Positions 1 to 6,500 of a DNA stretch of 14,362 nt are shown here, one piece after another (positions within the stretch are counted from its first letter, which is position 1; each line of letters opens with the position of its first letter). This DNA comes from Bacteroidales bacterium UBA1757 (GTDB taxonomy: Bacteria; Bacteroidota; Bacteroidia; Bacteroidales; UBA1402): positions 1 through 14,362 of the forward strand of contig DCHH01000102.1 of NCBI GenBank assembly GCA_002315625.1, given 5' to 3'. The position numbers and the translations under genes were made by a program. The notes below the pieces were generated by a model that was not told the DNA's origin, searched no databases, and worked only from the letters and a program-made list of their open reading frames with translations.

Positions 1-129
1 TACGGGTTGTTTGGGTCATTTCGCGGAGGATGATTTTTGCGAGGGACGGCCTGTGGGCTTTGTGGACGGGGGTGGCGGCAAAGAAGGTAATCGTGAAATG
101 ACGGTACGGGTTGTTTGGGTCATTTCGCG
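1..129. repeat. 25-bp direct repeat, two copies, with a partial inverted copy
   Basis: An identical 25-base word, beginning TACGGGTTGT and ending CATTTCGCG, occurs at 1-25 and 105-129, a period of 104 bp. The left copy touches the window edge, so the array may continue outside. Eleven bases at 92-102 (CGTGAAATGAC) are the reverse complement, with one mismatch, of 119-129 (GTCATTTCGCG), so the second copy can form a hairpin with its own upstream flank. The DNA between copies is G-rich on the plus strand and has no convincing gene. Function unknown. Confidence 0.8.
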
Positions 130-150
130 AACGGATTTTCTTGTGGCGGC

Positions 151-401
151 AGAGGTAGGGCAGGTTCCTGCTGCAATAGACCAATGCAGCGTATATTCAA
201 CGCCCTATCTTTGCGACATTTGCCTTCTTTTCCGATAAACACGACATTGGTAGGGCAAGCATTAGTCGATACGGCCCCTTGCAGAGTGTATTCGCTGCCC
301 TACCTCTTCGGCATCTGCCAAATTTTCCGCAAAATACAGTAGAGGTAAGGCAAGTTCCCACTGCTACAGACCCCTGCAGTACATACACTCTGCCCTATCT
401 C
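151..401. repeat. Degenerate tandem array, about 95-bp period, three units
   Basis: Three related units begin near 151, 246 and 341. Each opens with a GGTAGGGCA-like word, has a TGCAG-containing centre and closes about 60 bp later with its inverse (GCCCTATCT, TGCCCTACC, TGCCCTATCT). The roughly 35-bp linkers at 211-245 and 307-340 also resemble each other, sharing a CAT.TGCC...TTTTCCG pattern. Each unit is therefore an imperfect palindrome of about 60 bp in a head-to-tail array. The units have diverged, so the array is old or under weak constraint. Too few units and too imperfect for CRISPR. No open reading frame here looks real. Confidence 0.65.
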
Positions 402-405
402 TAGC

Positions 406-460
406 GGCTGAATCGGCGCAGCCGATTCGGGGGGAGAAATAAGGATTACTCCCTCCGCCT
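406..460. repeat. 55-bp hairpin-bearing repeat, copy 1
   Basis: This copy matches 550-604 almost base for base over 55 bp, at an offset of 144 bp. It contains a perfect 8-bp stem, GAATCGGC/GCCGATTC (410-428), with loop GCA, a G-run, the word AAATAAGGATTACT, and the tail CCCTCCGCCT. The tail is shared with the 3' end of the tmRNA in inverted orientation. It resembles REP-like intergenic elements in architecture, but I cannot assign a family. Confidence 0.75.
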
Positions 461-476
461 CCACAAAAAAGCTGCC
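448..476 (+). repeat. Inverted partial copy of the ssrA 3' end and terminator arm
   Basis: Reading the plus strand, 448-464 is identical over 17 bases to the minus-strand end of tmRNA (687 to 671: T-arm, acceptor strand and first C of CCA). After a one-base deletion, the match continues through AAAAAAGC and, past one mismatch, GCC, which is the first arm of the tmRNA terminator (669 to 658). In total 29 bases align with one indel and one substitution. The orientation is opposite to the real ssrA end, so this is not a simple attL/attR pair. It could come from duplication and inversion, or from a mobile repeat carrying tmRNA-like sequence. Confidence 0.7.
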
Positions 477-515
477 TTTTCGAATTGTAACAATGTTGTG
501 TAGAGTTCTTCGGAG

Positions 516-552
516 GATTGCGCAGCAATCCGACACAAGCCCCCTCGGGGGC
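516..552. repeat. Two adjacent short hairpins between the 55-bp repeats
   Basis: GGATTGC-GCA-GCAATCC (516-532) is a perfect 7-bp stem with the same GCA loop as the hairpin in repeat copy 1. GCCCC-CTCG-GGGGC (539-552) follows directly and leads into repeat copy 2. The stacking of small perfect stems suggests a composite structured element spanning about 405-604. No function can be read from the sequence. Confidence 0.55.
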
Positions 553-604
553 TGAATCGGCTTCGCCGATTCGGGGGGAAAAATAAGGATTACTCCCTCC
601 GCCT
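550..604. repeat. 55-bp hairpin-bearing repeat, copy 2
   Basis: This is the second copy of the element at 406-460. The 8-bp stem GAATCGGC/GCCGATTC (554-572) is unchanged, but the loop is TTC instead of GCA, so the variation is confined to the loop. The shared tail ACTCCCTCCGCCT (592-604) again matches the inverted tmRNA 3' end over 13 bases, then diverges. Confidence 0.75.
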
Positions 605-637
605 ACGTAATCCAATGTTTCCTGCGAGAATGATATT

Positions 638-673
638 CACCAAAAAAGCAGCCCATCGGCTGCTTTTTTGGTG
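638..673 (-). terminator. Intrinsic terminator of tmRNA, usable from both sides
   Basis: A perfect 16-bp inverted repeat (638-653 with 658-673) has a 4-base loop, CATC. The stem carries GCAGCC/GGCTGC flanked by A6 and T6 runs, so RNA from the minus strand ends in a GC stem followed by U6, a classic Rho-independent terminator. The outer stem includes the CCA of the tmRNA, so the mature 3' end must be made by processing at the base of the hairpin. The symmetric A/T runs would also stop plus-strand transcription. Confidence 0.88.
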
Positions 674-1067
674 GAGGCGGAGGGAGTCGAACCCTCGTCC
701 AAACGGAAAACCCCCAGGTTTTCTACATGCTTATCTCCGCTTAGATTGTCGATGCCAGACAAAACCGGAGCTATCCATCTGACACTTAGCCCTTAAGAGC
801 TTCAGCAGGTCGCCAGGGCCGTTTCCTGCCTATTCCCGATATTCCTGCACCACCGTATCCGAACGCTTCGGGACTACAGCAACGGGGTGATGTCTCGTCC
901 CAACCACCCGGGTCGGGATAAAGCCTCAATCTACTGTACTTCGATTAGGCAGCGAGAGCAAAGTTGTTTTCGCCAGTTATTGGTCTGGTAAGGGTTTCAG
1001 GTGACTTTTACCATGGCACCGCATGCTTGCCTGACTGTTCTGGCCGCTGTCAAAACCAGTCGCCCCC
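669..1067 (-). ncRNA. ssrA: Transfer-messenger RNA (tmRNA)
   Basis: tmRNA rescues stalled ribosomes: it acts as an alanyl-tRNA and then as a short mRNA that adds a degradation tag. The 3' end shows a T-arm (GAGGG-TTCGACT-CCCTC) and a terminal CCA at 671-669. The 5' end, GGGGGCGACTGGTTTTGACA, starts at 1067 and pairs with the acceptor strand at 673-679 over 7 bp. The third pair is G-U, the alanine identity element. The TTTTGACA motif after the acceptor is typical of tmRNA. The tag frame lies at 974-945. Length is about 399 nt, normal for a one-piece tmRNA. It lies downstream of rny on the same strand; CCA is encoded. I see no clear TAnnTTTG box directly upstream, so it may be processed from a longer transcript or use a weak promoter. 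Confidence 0.96.
945..974 (-). other. tmRNA tag-peptide reading frame (GENNFALAA)
   Basis: Inside tmRNA the minus strand reads GGC GAA AAC AAC TTT GCT CTC GCT GCC TAA from 974 to 945, encoding GENNFALAA and a stop. With the alanine carried by tmRNA itself the tag is AGENNFALAA. The ALAA end is the usual protease-recognition signal for ClpXP-type degradation. The tag has phenylalanine where the Porphyromonas-type tag I recall (GENNYALAA) has tyrosine. Confidence 0.9.
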
Positions 1068-1077
1068 GAGGAATTAA

Positions 1078-1104
1078 GCCTGCCGCCGGGGAAAGACGGC
1101 AGAC
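1078..1104 (-). terminator. Hairpin between rny and ssrA; weak terminator or processing site
   Basis: On the minus strand an 8-bp stem (1104-1097 with 1085-1078, containing CTGCCG/CGGCAG and one G-U pair) closes an 11-base loop. It sits 33 bases after the rny stop and 10 bases before the tmRNA 5' end. What follows is TTAATTCC, not a proper T-run, so termination would be weak. It could equally mark the leader removed when tmRNA is matured from a longer transcript. Confidence 0.4.
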
Positions 1105-1136
1105 TTGAGAGGTTTATCTGTCCGAAAAAGCAGATC

Positions 1137-2678
1137 TTACTTAGCGTAGCTGACAGCCCGAGTCTCGCGAATAACAGTAATCTTAACCTGTCCGGGATAG
1201 GTCATTTCGTCCTGAATCCTCTTTGCAATTTCTGCTGACAGCTGCTCAGTATCCTTATCGTCAACCTTCTCTGCACCAACAATCACGCGGAGTTCGCGAC
1301 CTGCCTGAATGGCATACGTCTTGACAACACCGGGATATGACATTGCCAGTTGCTCAAGGTCGTTGAGTCGCTTGACGTATGCTTCGGCAATTTCTCGGCG
1401 GGCACCGGGACGGGCTCCTGAGATTGCGTCACACACTTGTACGATAGGTGCAAGCAGTGTCTGCATCTCCACTTCGTCGTGGTGGGCACCGATAGCGTTG
1501 CAGATGTCGGGTTTCTCTTTGAATTTCTCTGCAAGTTTCATGCCAAGAAGTGCGTGTGGCAGTTCGGGTTCGTCATCGGGCACCTTGCCGATATCGTGAA
1601 GCAGACCGGCACGACGTGCCTTCTTCGGATTCAAGCCAAGCTCAGATGCCATGACGGCGCAGAGGTTTGCAGTCTCACGGGCATGCTGCAGAAGGTTCTG
1701 ACCATACGATGAACGGTATTTCATGCGGCCGACCATACGGATAAGTTCGGGGTGCAGACCATGCACGCCCAGATCGATTGTCGTACGCTTACCGGTCTCA
1801 ATAATCTCTTCTTCGACTTGTTTTGTCACCTTGGCGACAACTTCTTCGATGCGGGCAGGATGGATACGTCCGTCGGCAACCAGCTGATGCAGGGCAAGAC
1901 GGGCAATCTCGCGGCGGACCGGGTCGAATGCCGAAATGACAATAGCTTCGGGGGTGTCATCGACAACAATTTCAACGCCAGTAGCTGCTTCAAGGGCGCG
2001 GATGTTACGTCCTTCGCGGCCGATGATGCGTCCCTTTACCTCGTCTGAGTCGATATGGAAAATAGTGACGGCATTTTCGATGGCAGTCTCGGTGGCGACA
2101 CGCTGGATAGACTGTACAATGATTCGCTTGGCCTCCTTGTTGGCAGTCATCTTTGCCTCGTCCATAATCTCGTTGATGTAGGAGGCAGCATCGGTCTTGG
2201 CTTCATCCTTAAGTGACTCCACCAGTCTGTTCTTGGCTTCTTCGGCCGAGAGGCCCGACAGTTCCTCAAGACGCTCAATTTCGCGGCGGTGCTGTTTTTC
2301 AAGTTCGACTTTCTTCTTTTCGATTACTTCCATCTGGGCATCCAGATTCTCTTTGAGAACGTTGATTTCATCTTTTTTGCGAAGAATCTCTTCGTTCTTC
2401 TGGTTGAGCTGCTGCTCGCGCTGTTTGAGACGATTCTCGTTCTGTTGCATTTTGGCGCTGCGCTGCTGCAGTTGTTTGTCCAGGTCGTTCTTGAGATTAT
2501 AGAACTTGTCCTTTACCTCCTGCATTTTAGCCTTGCGGATTGCTTCTGCGTCCATTTCGGCCTGCTTAATCTTCAGTTGGTATTGCTGGTTGATGACATA
2601 ACGGAACAACAGCCATCCCAGCGCACATCCCACGATAAAGATGAGTACAGCCAGAACGATTGTCAATGTAGTATTCAT
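1137..2678 (-). CDS. rny: Ribonuclease Y
   Basis: RNase Y is a membrane-anchored endoribonuclease that starts mRNA decay. The 513-residue protein has the full family layout at the usual length. A single N-terminal membrane helix lies at about residues 5-28, and a long charged coiled coil at about 35-150. A KH RNA-binding domain follows (from about 205) with the motif GRIIGREG at 216-223. The HD phosphohydrolase domain (about 325-430) has H332, the H361-D362 pair in LLHDIGK, H399-H400-D401 and D417 as likely metal ligands. The C-terminal region (about 450-510) is the usual small alpha/beta tail. The gene is downstream of zapA, 92 bp away, with a hairpin and T-run between them, and upstream of ssrA. 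An AAGGAAAG stretch lies just before the ATG. No key residue is missing. Confidence 0.96.
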   Translation of the reverse strand: MNTTLTIVLAVLIFIVGCALGWLLFRYVINQQYQLKIKQAEMDAEAIRKAKMQEVKDKFYNLKNDLDKQLQQRSAKMQQNENRLKQREQQLNQKNEEILRKKDEINVLKENLDAQMEVIEKKKVELEKQHRREIERLEELSGLSAEEAKNRLVESLKDEAKTDAASYINEIMDEAKMTANKEAKRIIVQSIQRVATETAIENAVTIFHIDSDEVKGRIIGREGRNIRALEAATGVEIVVDDTPEAIVISAFDPVRREIARLALHQLVADGRIHPARIEEVVAKVTKQVEEEIIETGKRTTIDLGVHGLHPELIRMVGRMKYRSSYGQNLLQHARETANLCAVMASELGLNPKKARRAGLLHDIGKVPDDEPELPHALLGMKLAEKFKEKPDICNAIGAHHDEVEMQTLLAPIVQVCDAISGARPGARREIAEAYVKRLNDLEQLAMSYPGVVKTYAIQAGRELRVIVGAEKVDDKDTEQLSAEIAKRIQDEMTYPGQVKITVIRETRAVSYAK

Positions 2679-2708
2679 AGGCTTTCCTTATTTATATATA
2701 AACAAAAA

Positions 2709-2746
2709 CGCACCACATCCGGCCACTGAATACCGGGTATAGTGCG
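2709..2746 (-). terminator. Possible attenuator or terminator between zapA and rny
   Basis: On the minus strand CGCAC (2746-2742 side) pairs with GTGCG (2713-2709), closing a loop with a second small stem. TTTTTGTTT follows immediately. The stem is short (about 5 bp plus inner pairs), so this is a weak intrinsic terminator or attenuator that would reduce read-through from zapA into rny. I see no clear TAnnTTTG promoter box in the rest of the gap. Confidence 0.4.
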
Positions 2747-2770
2747 GGTAATATCTTTTTAATGTCCAAC

Positions 2771-3088
2771 TTATTCTGACTTTTCCGTCAGAAAGTCCTC
2801 CAATTCACCGTCCAGGCGGCTTATCAGTTCAAAAACCTGACCGTCAGCGGCTTGTGCTTCTCCAAGCACCGATTCTTTGGCGAGGTGGAGTGCCGTCATG
2901 GCCAGCAACCTCTTTGGCAATATTTCTGCTCCTGCCTCTTTATACTGCTCTCGGTAGCTGTTCAAGAGTGTGTTCACCTTCTTTGCAGCATCCCGGTAAG
3001 CCTGTTCAACGCTTTCGTCATCCTTGGGCACGCTTACCGCAAAACTCTCATCTGCAATGAACAACCGTATCTTGAAAGTCTCTTCCAT
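2771..3088 (-). CDS. zapA: Cell division protein ZapA
   Basis: ZapA binds FtsZ and bundles its filaments at the division ring. The 105-residue protein begins MEETFKIRLFIADESF, which matches the family's N-terminal strand pattern. A predicted helix and coiled coil (YRDAAKKVNTLLNSYREQY, then a C-terminal heptad-like region) provide dimerisation. I chose the ATG at 3088 over one 24 bases further upstream for two reasons: the family begins close to this methionine, and the upstream gene's TGA shares its last base with this ATG (TGATG), a translational-coupling arrangement. It forms an operon with the coiled-coil gene upstream. Weak sequence conservation is normal for ZapA in this phylum. Confidence 0.85.
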   Translation of the reverse strand: MEETFKIRLFIADESFAVSVPKDDESVEQAYRDAAKKVNTLLNSYREQYKEAGAEILPKRLLAMTALHLAKESVLGEAQAADGQVFELISRLDGELEDFLTEKSE

Positions 3089-3378
3089 CAGCCGTCTATG
3101 AGTGCAATGCAAGCATTGATTTCCCGCACAAGAGAAGAGATGCGCTTTCTGGCTTGTTCTATATCGCCGTCGGCGGCGAAAGCATGGGCCAGATTGAGCC
3201 TCTCGTATCTCTTGGTCAGCGCCACAAGGTCGTCGTGTGTCTGCCGGTATGCATTCTCTTTTTCGGCCAAAGCCTCTTTGAGTGAAGCATTCTCCTTCTT
3301 TAACGATTCACAGAGCAACATGGTTTGCCGTACCCGAGTTTCAAAGTGTTTGAGCAGGCGTTCTTGTTCTTCTGTCAT
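3088..3378 (-). CDS. Small coiled-coil protein, ZapB-like, operon partner of zapA
   Basis: A 96-residue, highly charged, mostly helical protein with no signal peptide or membrane segment. Residues about 5-60 have leucine and alanine spacing consistent with a coiled coil (ESLKKENASLKEALAEKENA). The C-terminal end, REINACIALIDG, resembles the end of conserved hypothetical proteins that I recall next to zapA in Bacteroidota. Its one-base overlap with zapA and shared promoter suggest that it works with ZapA at the FtsZ ring, by analogy with ZapB. That role is inferred from context and fold only. The start at 3378 lies about 20 bases from a TACTTTTG promoter box. Confidence 0.7.
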   Translation of the reverse strand: MTEEQERLLKHFETRVRQTMLLCESLKKENASLKEALAEKENAYRQTHDDLVALTKRYERLNLAHAFAADGDIEQARKRISSLVREINACIALIDG

Positions 3379-3398
3379 GGCAACTGACCATTTTGCTG

Positions 3399-3406
3399 CA
3401 AAAGTA
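3399..3406 (-). promoter_or_regulatory. Bacteroidota -7 promoter box for the ZapB-like/zapA operon
   Basis: The minus strand reads TTACTTTTGC here, matching the TAnnTTTG -7 consensus exactly. It is 20 bases before the ATG at 3378, giving an mRNA leader of roughly 14 bases. A clear -33 TTTG is not visible at the expected distance. Confidence 0.6.
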
Positions 3407-3446
3407 ATGATTGTTTTCGTTAATTATCGGTTTTAATACAAAAAAA

Positions 3447-3483
3447 TAATCCCCGGCCCTCAACAAAAGGACCGGGGATTATG
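3447..3483 (-). terminator. Strong intrinsic terminator after the giant beta-helix gene
   Basis: AATCCCCGG pairs with CCGGGGATT. With the inner GG/CC pairs (one G-U in RNA) and two outer A-T pairs, the stem is 14 bp (3447-3460 with 3470-3483) around a 9-base loop. On the minus strand it is followed by a T7 run, so it ends transcripts of the gene whose stop is at 3507. It also insulates the ZapB-like promoter downstream. Confidence 0.9.
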
Positions 3484-3506
3484 ATGATTATTTAAGAATA
3501 CTCTTA

Positions 3507-6500
3507 TTAGAGGGCAATCTTAACGGTGGTGTTACCGGCGCGGACGATGTAGATCTGACCTTCGTTCAGACCTTCGATTTCGTTCAGGCCTTCAACAGCG
3601 TTGACGCTCTTCATGGCTCTTCCTGTCATGTCATAAACATTGACCATGGTAGCCTCGTTGAGGTTGATGTAGAGAACACCGTCAACGGCGAAGATAGCAT
3701 TCAGGCTCTTGACCTCTTCGATACCGTCAACAATAGGAGCATTTGACTTGGTAGTACCCGGGATGATACCGAGCTTGACGATGAACAGGTTGGTGCCTGT
3801 CTGATCGCGGCTGATCCTGAATTCCTTTATACCATTTGCCTCTTCGGGAAGAGTAAATTTGTGAGTGGTGTAAGTGTCCTGCGGAGCTACCACGATGTCG
3901 TTGTAGAACAAACCGTCGGTACCGTCAGAAATTTTTACAGTGCCGAATGCGAAATATGCATTTGACTTCTTGGTGGCGTCACCCTTGCTGCGGAAAGCAG
4001 CAATCACGAGGGTATCACCGGCAGCAAGTGCTTCGCTAGTCTTGACCTTAATGTATGGCTGGTCATCAGCGAACTTCTTGCCATTCAAGCTGATGGTGCT
4101 ATAACCACACTGGGGGTATTCAACCCGACCGCTATTTGAACCGTCAGGATTCAAGCCAGCAGCCTTACCGCCTACTTCATACAGAAGATGTTCTTCGTTG
4201 GTAGCTTCCCACCAATACTTTGCATTTTCGGGAATTTCAGGTATTGCAATGTAAGTGCACTTTGCACCAATGTACGTGCCATTAACACCCATAGTATAGT
4301 AAGGATGATCACTCCACAGTTTCAGTTTAGCTTCATTTGCCCAGAAATGTGCAGAGGTGTCTATAAGGGTAACATGGTCGTAAGTCGGGGTGATATTACC
4401 GGCGATAACGGGGAAGCTGATGTTCTGATATTTTTCAACATCGGCGTTGGCCATAACATTCTTAGGCATCAGGGCATTCTTGCTGAAGTTGACTTCAACT
4501 ATCTGGTTTTCAGCCTTGTTGAAGAGCTTCAGGTCGCTTTCGGCCTTACCAGCCCAGTCGTAACGGTCGTAGAAGATGTTGTTGGTGAAATTGATATAAA
4601 CTTCCTTCCAAGTGTTGTTAGCATTGCTCTCCAAGAAGTTACGGTCAGCAGAAGCCTTACCGCCAATCTTGTAGAAGGTGTTATGATCAACAGTCATCGT
4701 GTAGATGGAGTCTGAACCGGCTACGGCATTTGTGCTTACAGGAGTGTTGAAGAACTGACCGCCAGTGGCATACATGTTCTTGACAACATTCTCACGGAAT
4801 GTGAAGTTGGACAGGCCAGTGTTCTTCGCAGCGAACTGGAACAGGTGATGACCAATACCGTCGATAGTGTTGTTCTCGAATAGGATACTGTTGACGAAGT
4901 TCTCATTGCCGTTAGCATTGATACGAATCATGCAGGCAGGCATGTTGGTGAACGTACAGTTGCGAACGATGATTTCATTCTTAATGCTGTCCTTTACACC
5001 CTTTTGGATGTAAATCGGAGAAGCCTCGGTACCAGTCGTGCTACCTGCTTTGAAGTAGAGACCTTCAACAGTGTAGGTATTGACCTTCATACCATTGCTT
5101 GAGCGGAAGCTGCCGGCAATCTCAGGCTTTGCACCTTCGTAAGGCTTGAAGGTGATGTCACCATACTTCTGCGGGAATTTACCAGTTGCGGCGTTATAAC
5201 CGAGGTCATAGTAACCGCATTCATCGGTGTTGTCCTTGAAATAGACCGTAAGATCCTTATTGTTGTCAACATTGCAGAAATATTCGAGAGCCTGCTTGAA
5301 ACCGGCAGTATTTTCGACAATGTAGTCGGTACCGTCCATGTTGAAGTCGTAGTAGTTGCTACGCGGACCTATATAGGTACCCTTGACACCAGCGGTGAAG
5401 TACGGATGGGTCTGGAGCATCAGCATGCTGGGAGTGTAATTCCATGAAGAATCAGCAACGATGTTGCCGCTCTTGACAACGGGGATATTACCGCTTGTTA
5501 CGTGGAAGTCGTCTGCATAACCGCCTCTCATTACATTTTCGGGGAACAGGACGTTGTTCATGATGCTAACTTCGCCCTTCTGTCCGGCCGTGAGGTCAAA
5601 TAAAGCAATTCCGCAGTGCATACCACCATCCCATGAATAACGATCGTAGAAGATGTTGTTGCTGATATTGATATAGATTTCCTTCCAGTCGCTAGTCTTG
5701 TTGCACTCGAGGAACAGCTTGTCTGCACTCTGGTTACCACTCATCTTGTAGAAGGTGTTGTGCTCAATGTTCATCGTGAAGACGGTGTCGTTGGCAGGAT
5801 GCTTTGCGCTGATAGCGGTGTTGAATACCTGACCCTGATCTTTCTGATACTTGAAGGTCACGATGTTCTCACGGAAAGTGAAGTTTGACATACCCCAGCC
5901 GTCGCCACCTGCAAATTGCATGAGGTTCTGGTACATGCTATCGACATAGCAGTACTCAACAGTCATTGCGTGGATGTAGTTGCCGTTACCGTCACCCTTG
6001 ATACGTGCAATAGCACCGGGAAGGTTCTCGAATCTGCAATTGGTGAAAAGGAGTTCTCCGCAGATGGAGTCCTTCTTGTTCTTGTTGATGTAGATGGGAG
6101 AGGCTTCAGCATTCTGGTAGGTACCAGCGGCCTTGTTGGCTATGAAGGTAATACCACCAATTGTGAAATTTTTCACAGAGAGAACGTTGGGCTTCAAGCA
6201 GCCAGCTACCTTAGGAGTAGCACCGGCGGCACTAATGAATGTGAAGTTACCATGGTTGGTGGGGAAATTCTTATCACCTGTGCCCAGATTGTAGTATTCG
6301 ACATCAGGATTGCTGAGGACGAAGTTGACATCCTTTCCTTCTGCCCAGTCGGTCTTCAGGAATGCATCGTCGAGAGACTCCTGAGAGTTGATGGAAACGG
6401 TGTAGGCAGTTTCTTCTTCCTTGACATTGGCCCATGAACGGAAGTTGTAGTATTCAAGCTTGACGTTACCAAAGCCGACAGCTTCGTTGCGGTCGTCGGT

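Larger units (their letters stand above)
1..637. other. Gene-free repeat field next to ssrA
   Basis: No reading frame here has recognisable protein similarity, a plausible promoter and start, or coding-like composition. The short open frames that exist run through the repeats and translate them repetitively. The whole stretch is accounted for by the three repeat families listed separately, plus linkers. The left edge is cut by the window, so any gene to the left of position 1 is not visible. Confidence 0.7.

Noticed and set aside
151..401. CRISPR array
   Set aside because: Only three diverged units of about 60 bp with similar linkers; no short identical repeats, no unique spacers and no cas genes.
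11..615. Several open frames of 60-85 codons on both strands in the repeat field
   Set aside because: They translate the repeats (for example a recurring SNPYFSPRIG phrase), have no family resemblance and overlap one another.
448..687. attL/attR pair of an integrated island at ssrA
   Set aside because: The repeated tmRNA end is inverted, not direct, only about 200 bp separate the copies, and no integrase gene is present in the window.
2679..2770. 6S RNA next to zapA, as in Proteobacteria
   Set aside because: The gap is only 92 bp, too short for a 6S RNA, and no long open-bubble hairpin is visible.
2771..3112. Longer zapA starting at 3112
   Set aside because: The extra eight residues do not fit the family start, whereas the ATG at 3088 has a TGATG overlap with the preceding gene.
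5916..6437. Long antisense frames within the giant protein gene (also 4188-4715)
   Set aside because: Products resemble no family, and the minus-strand frame is clearly the coding one.
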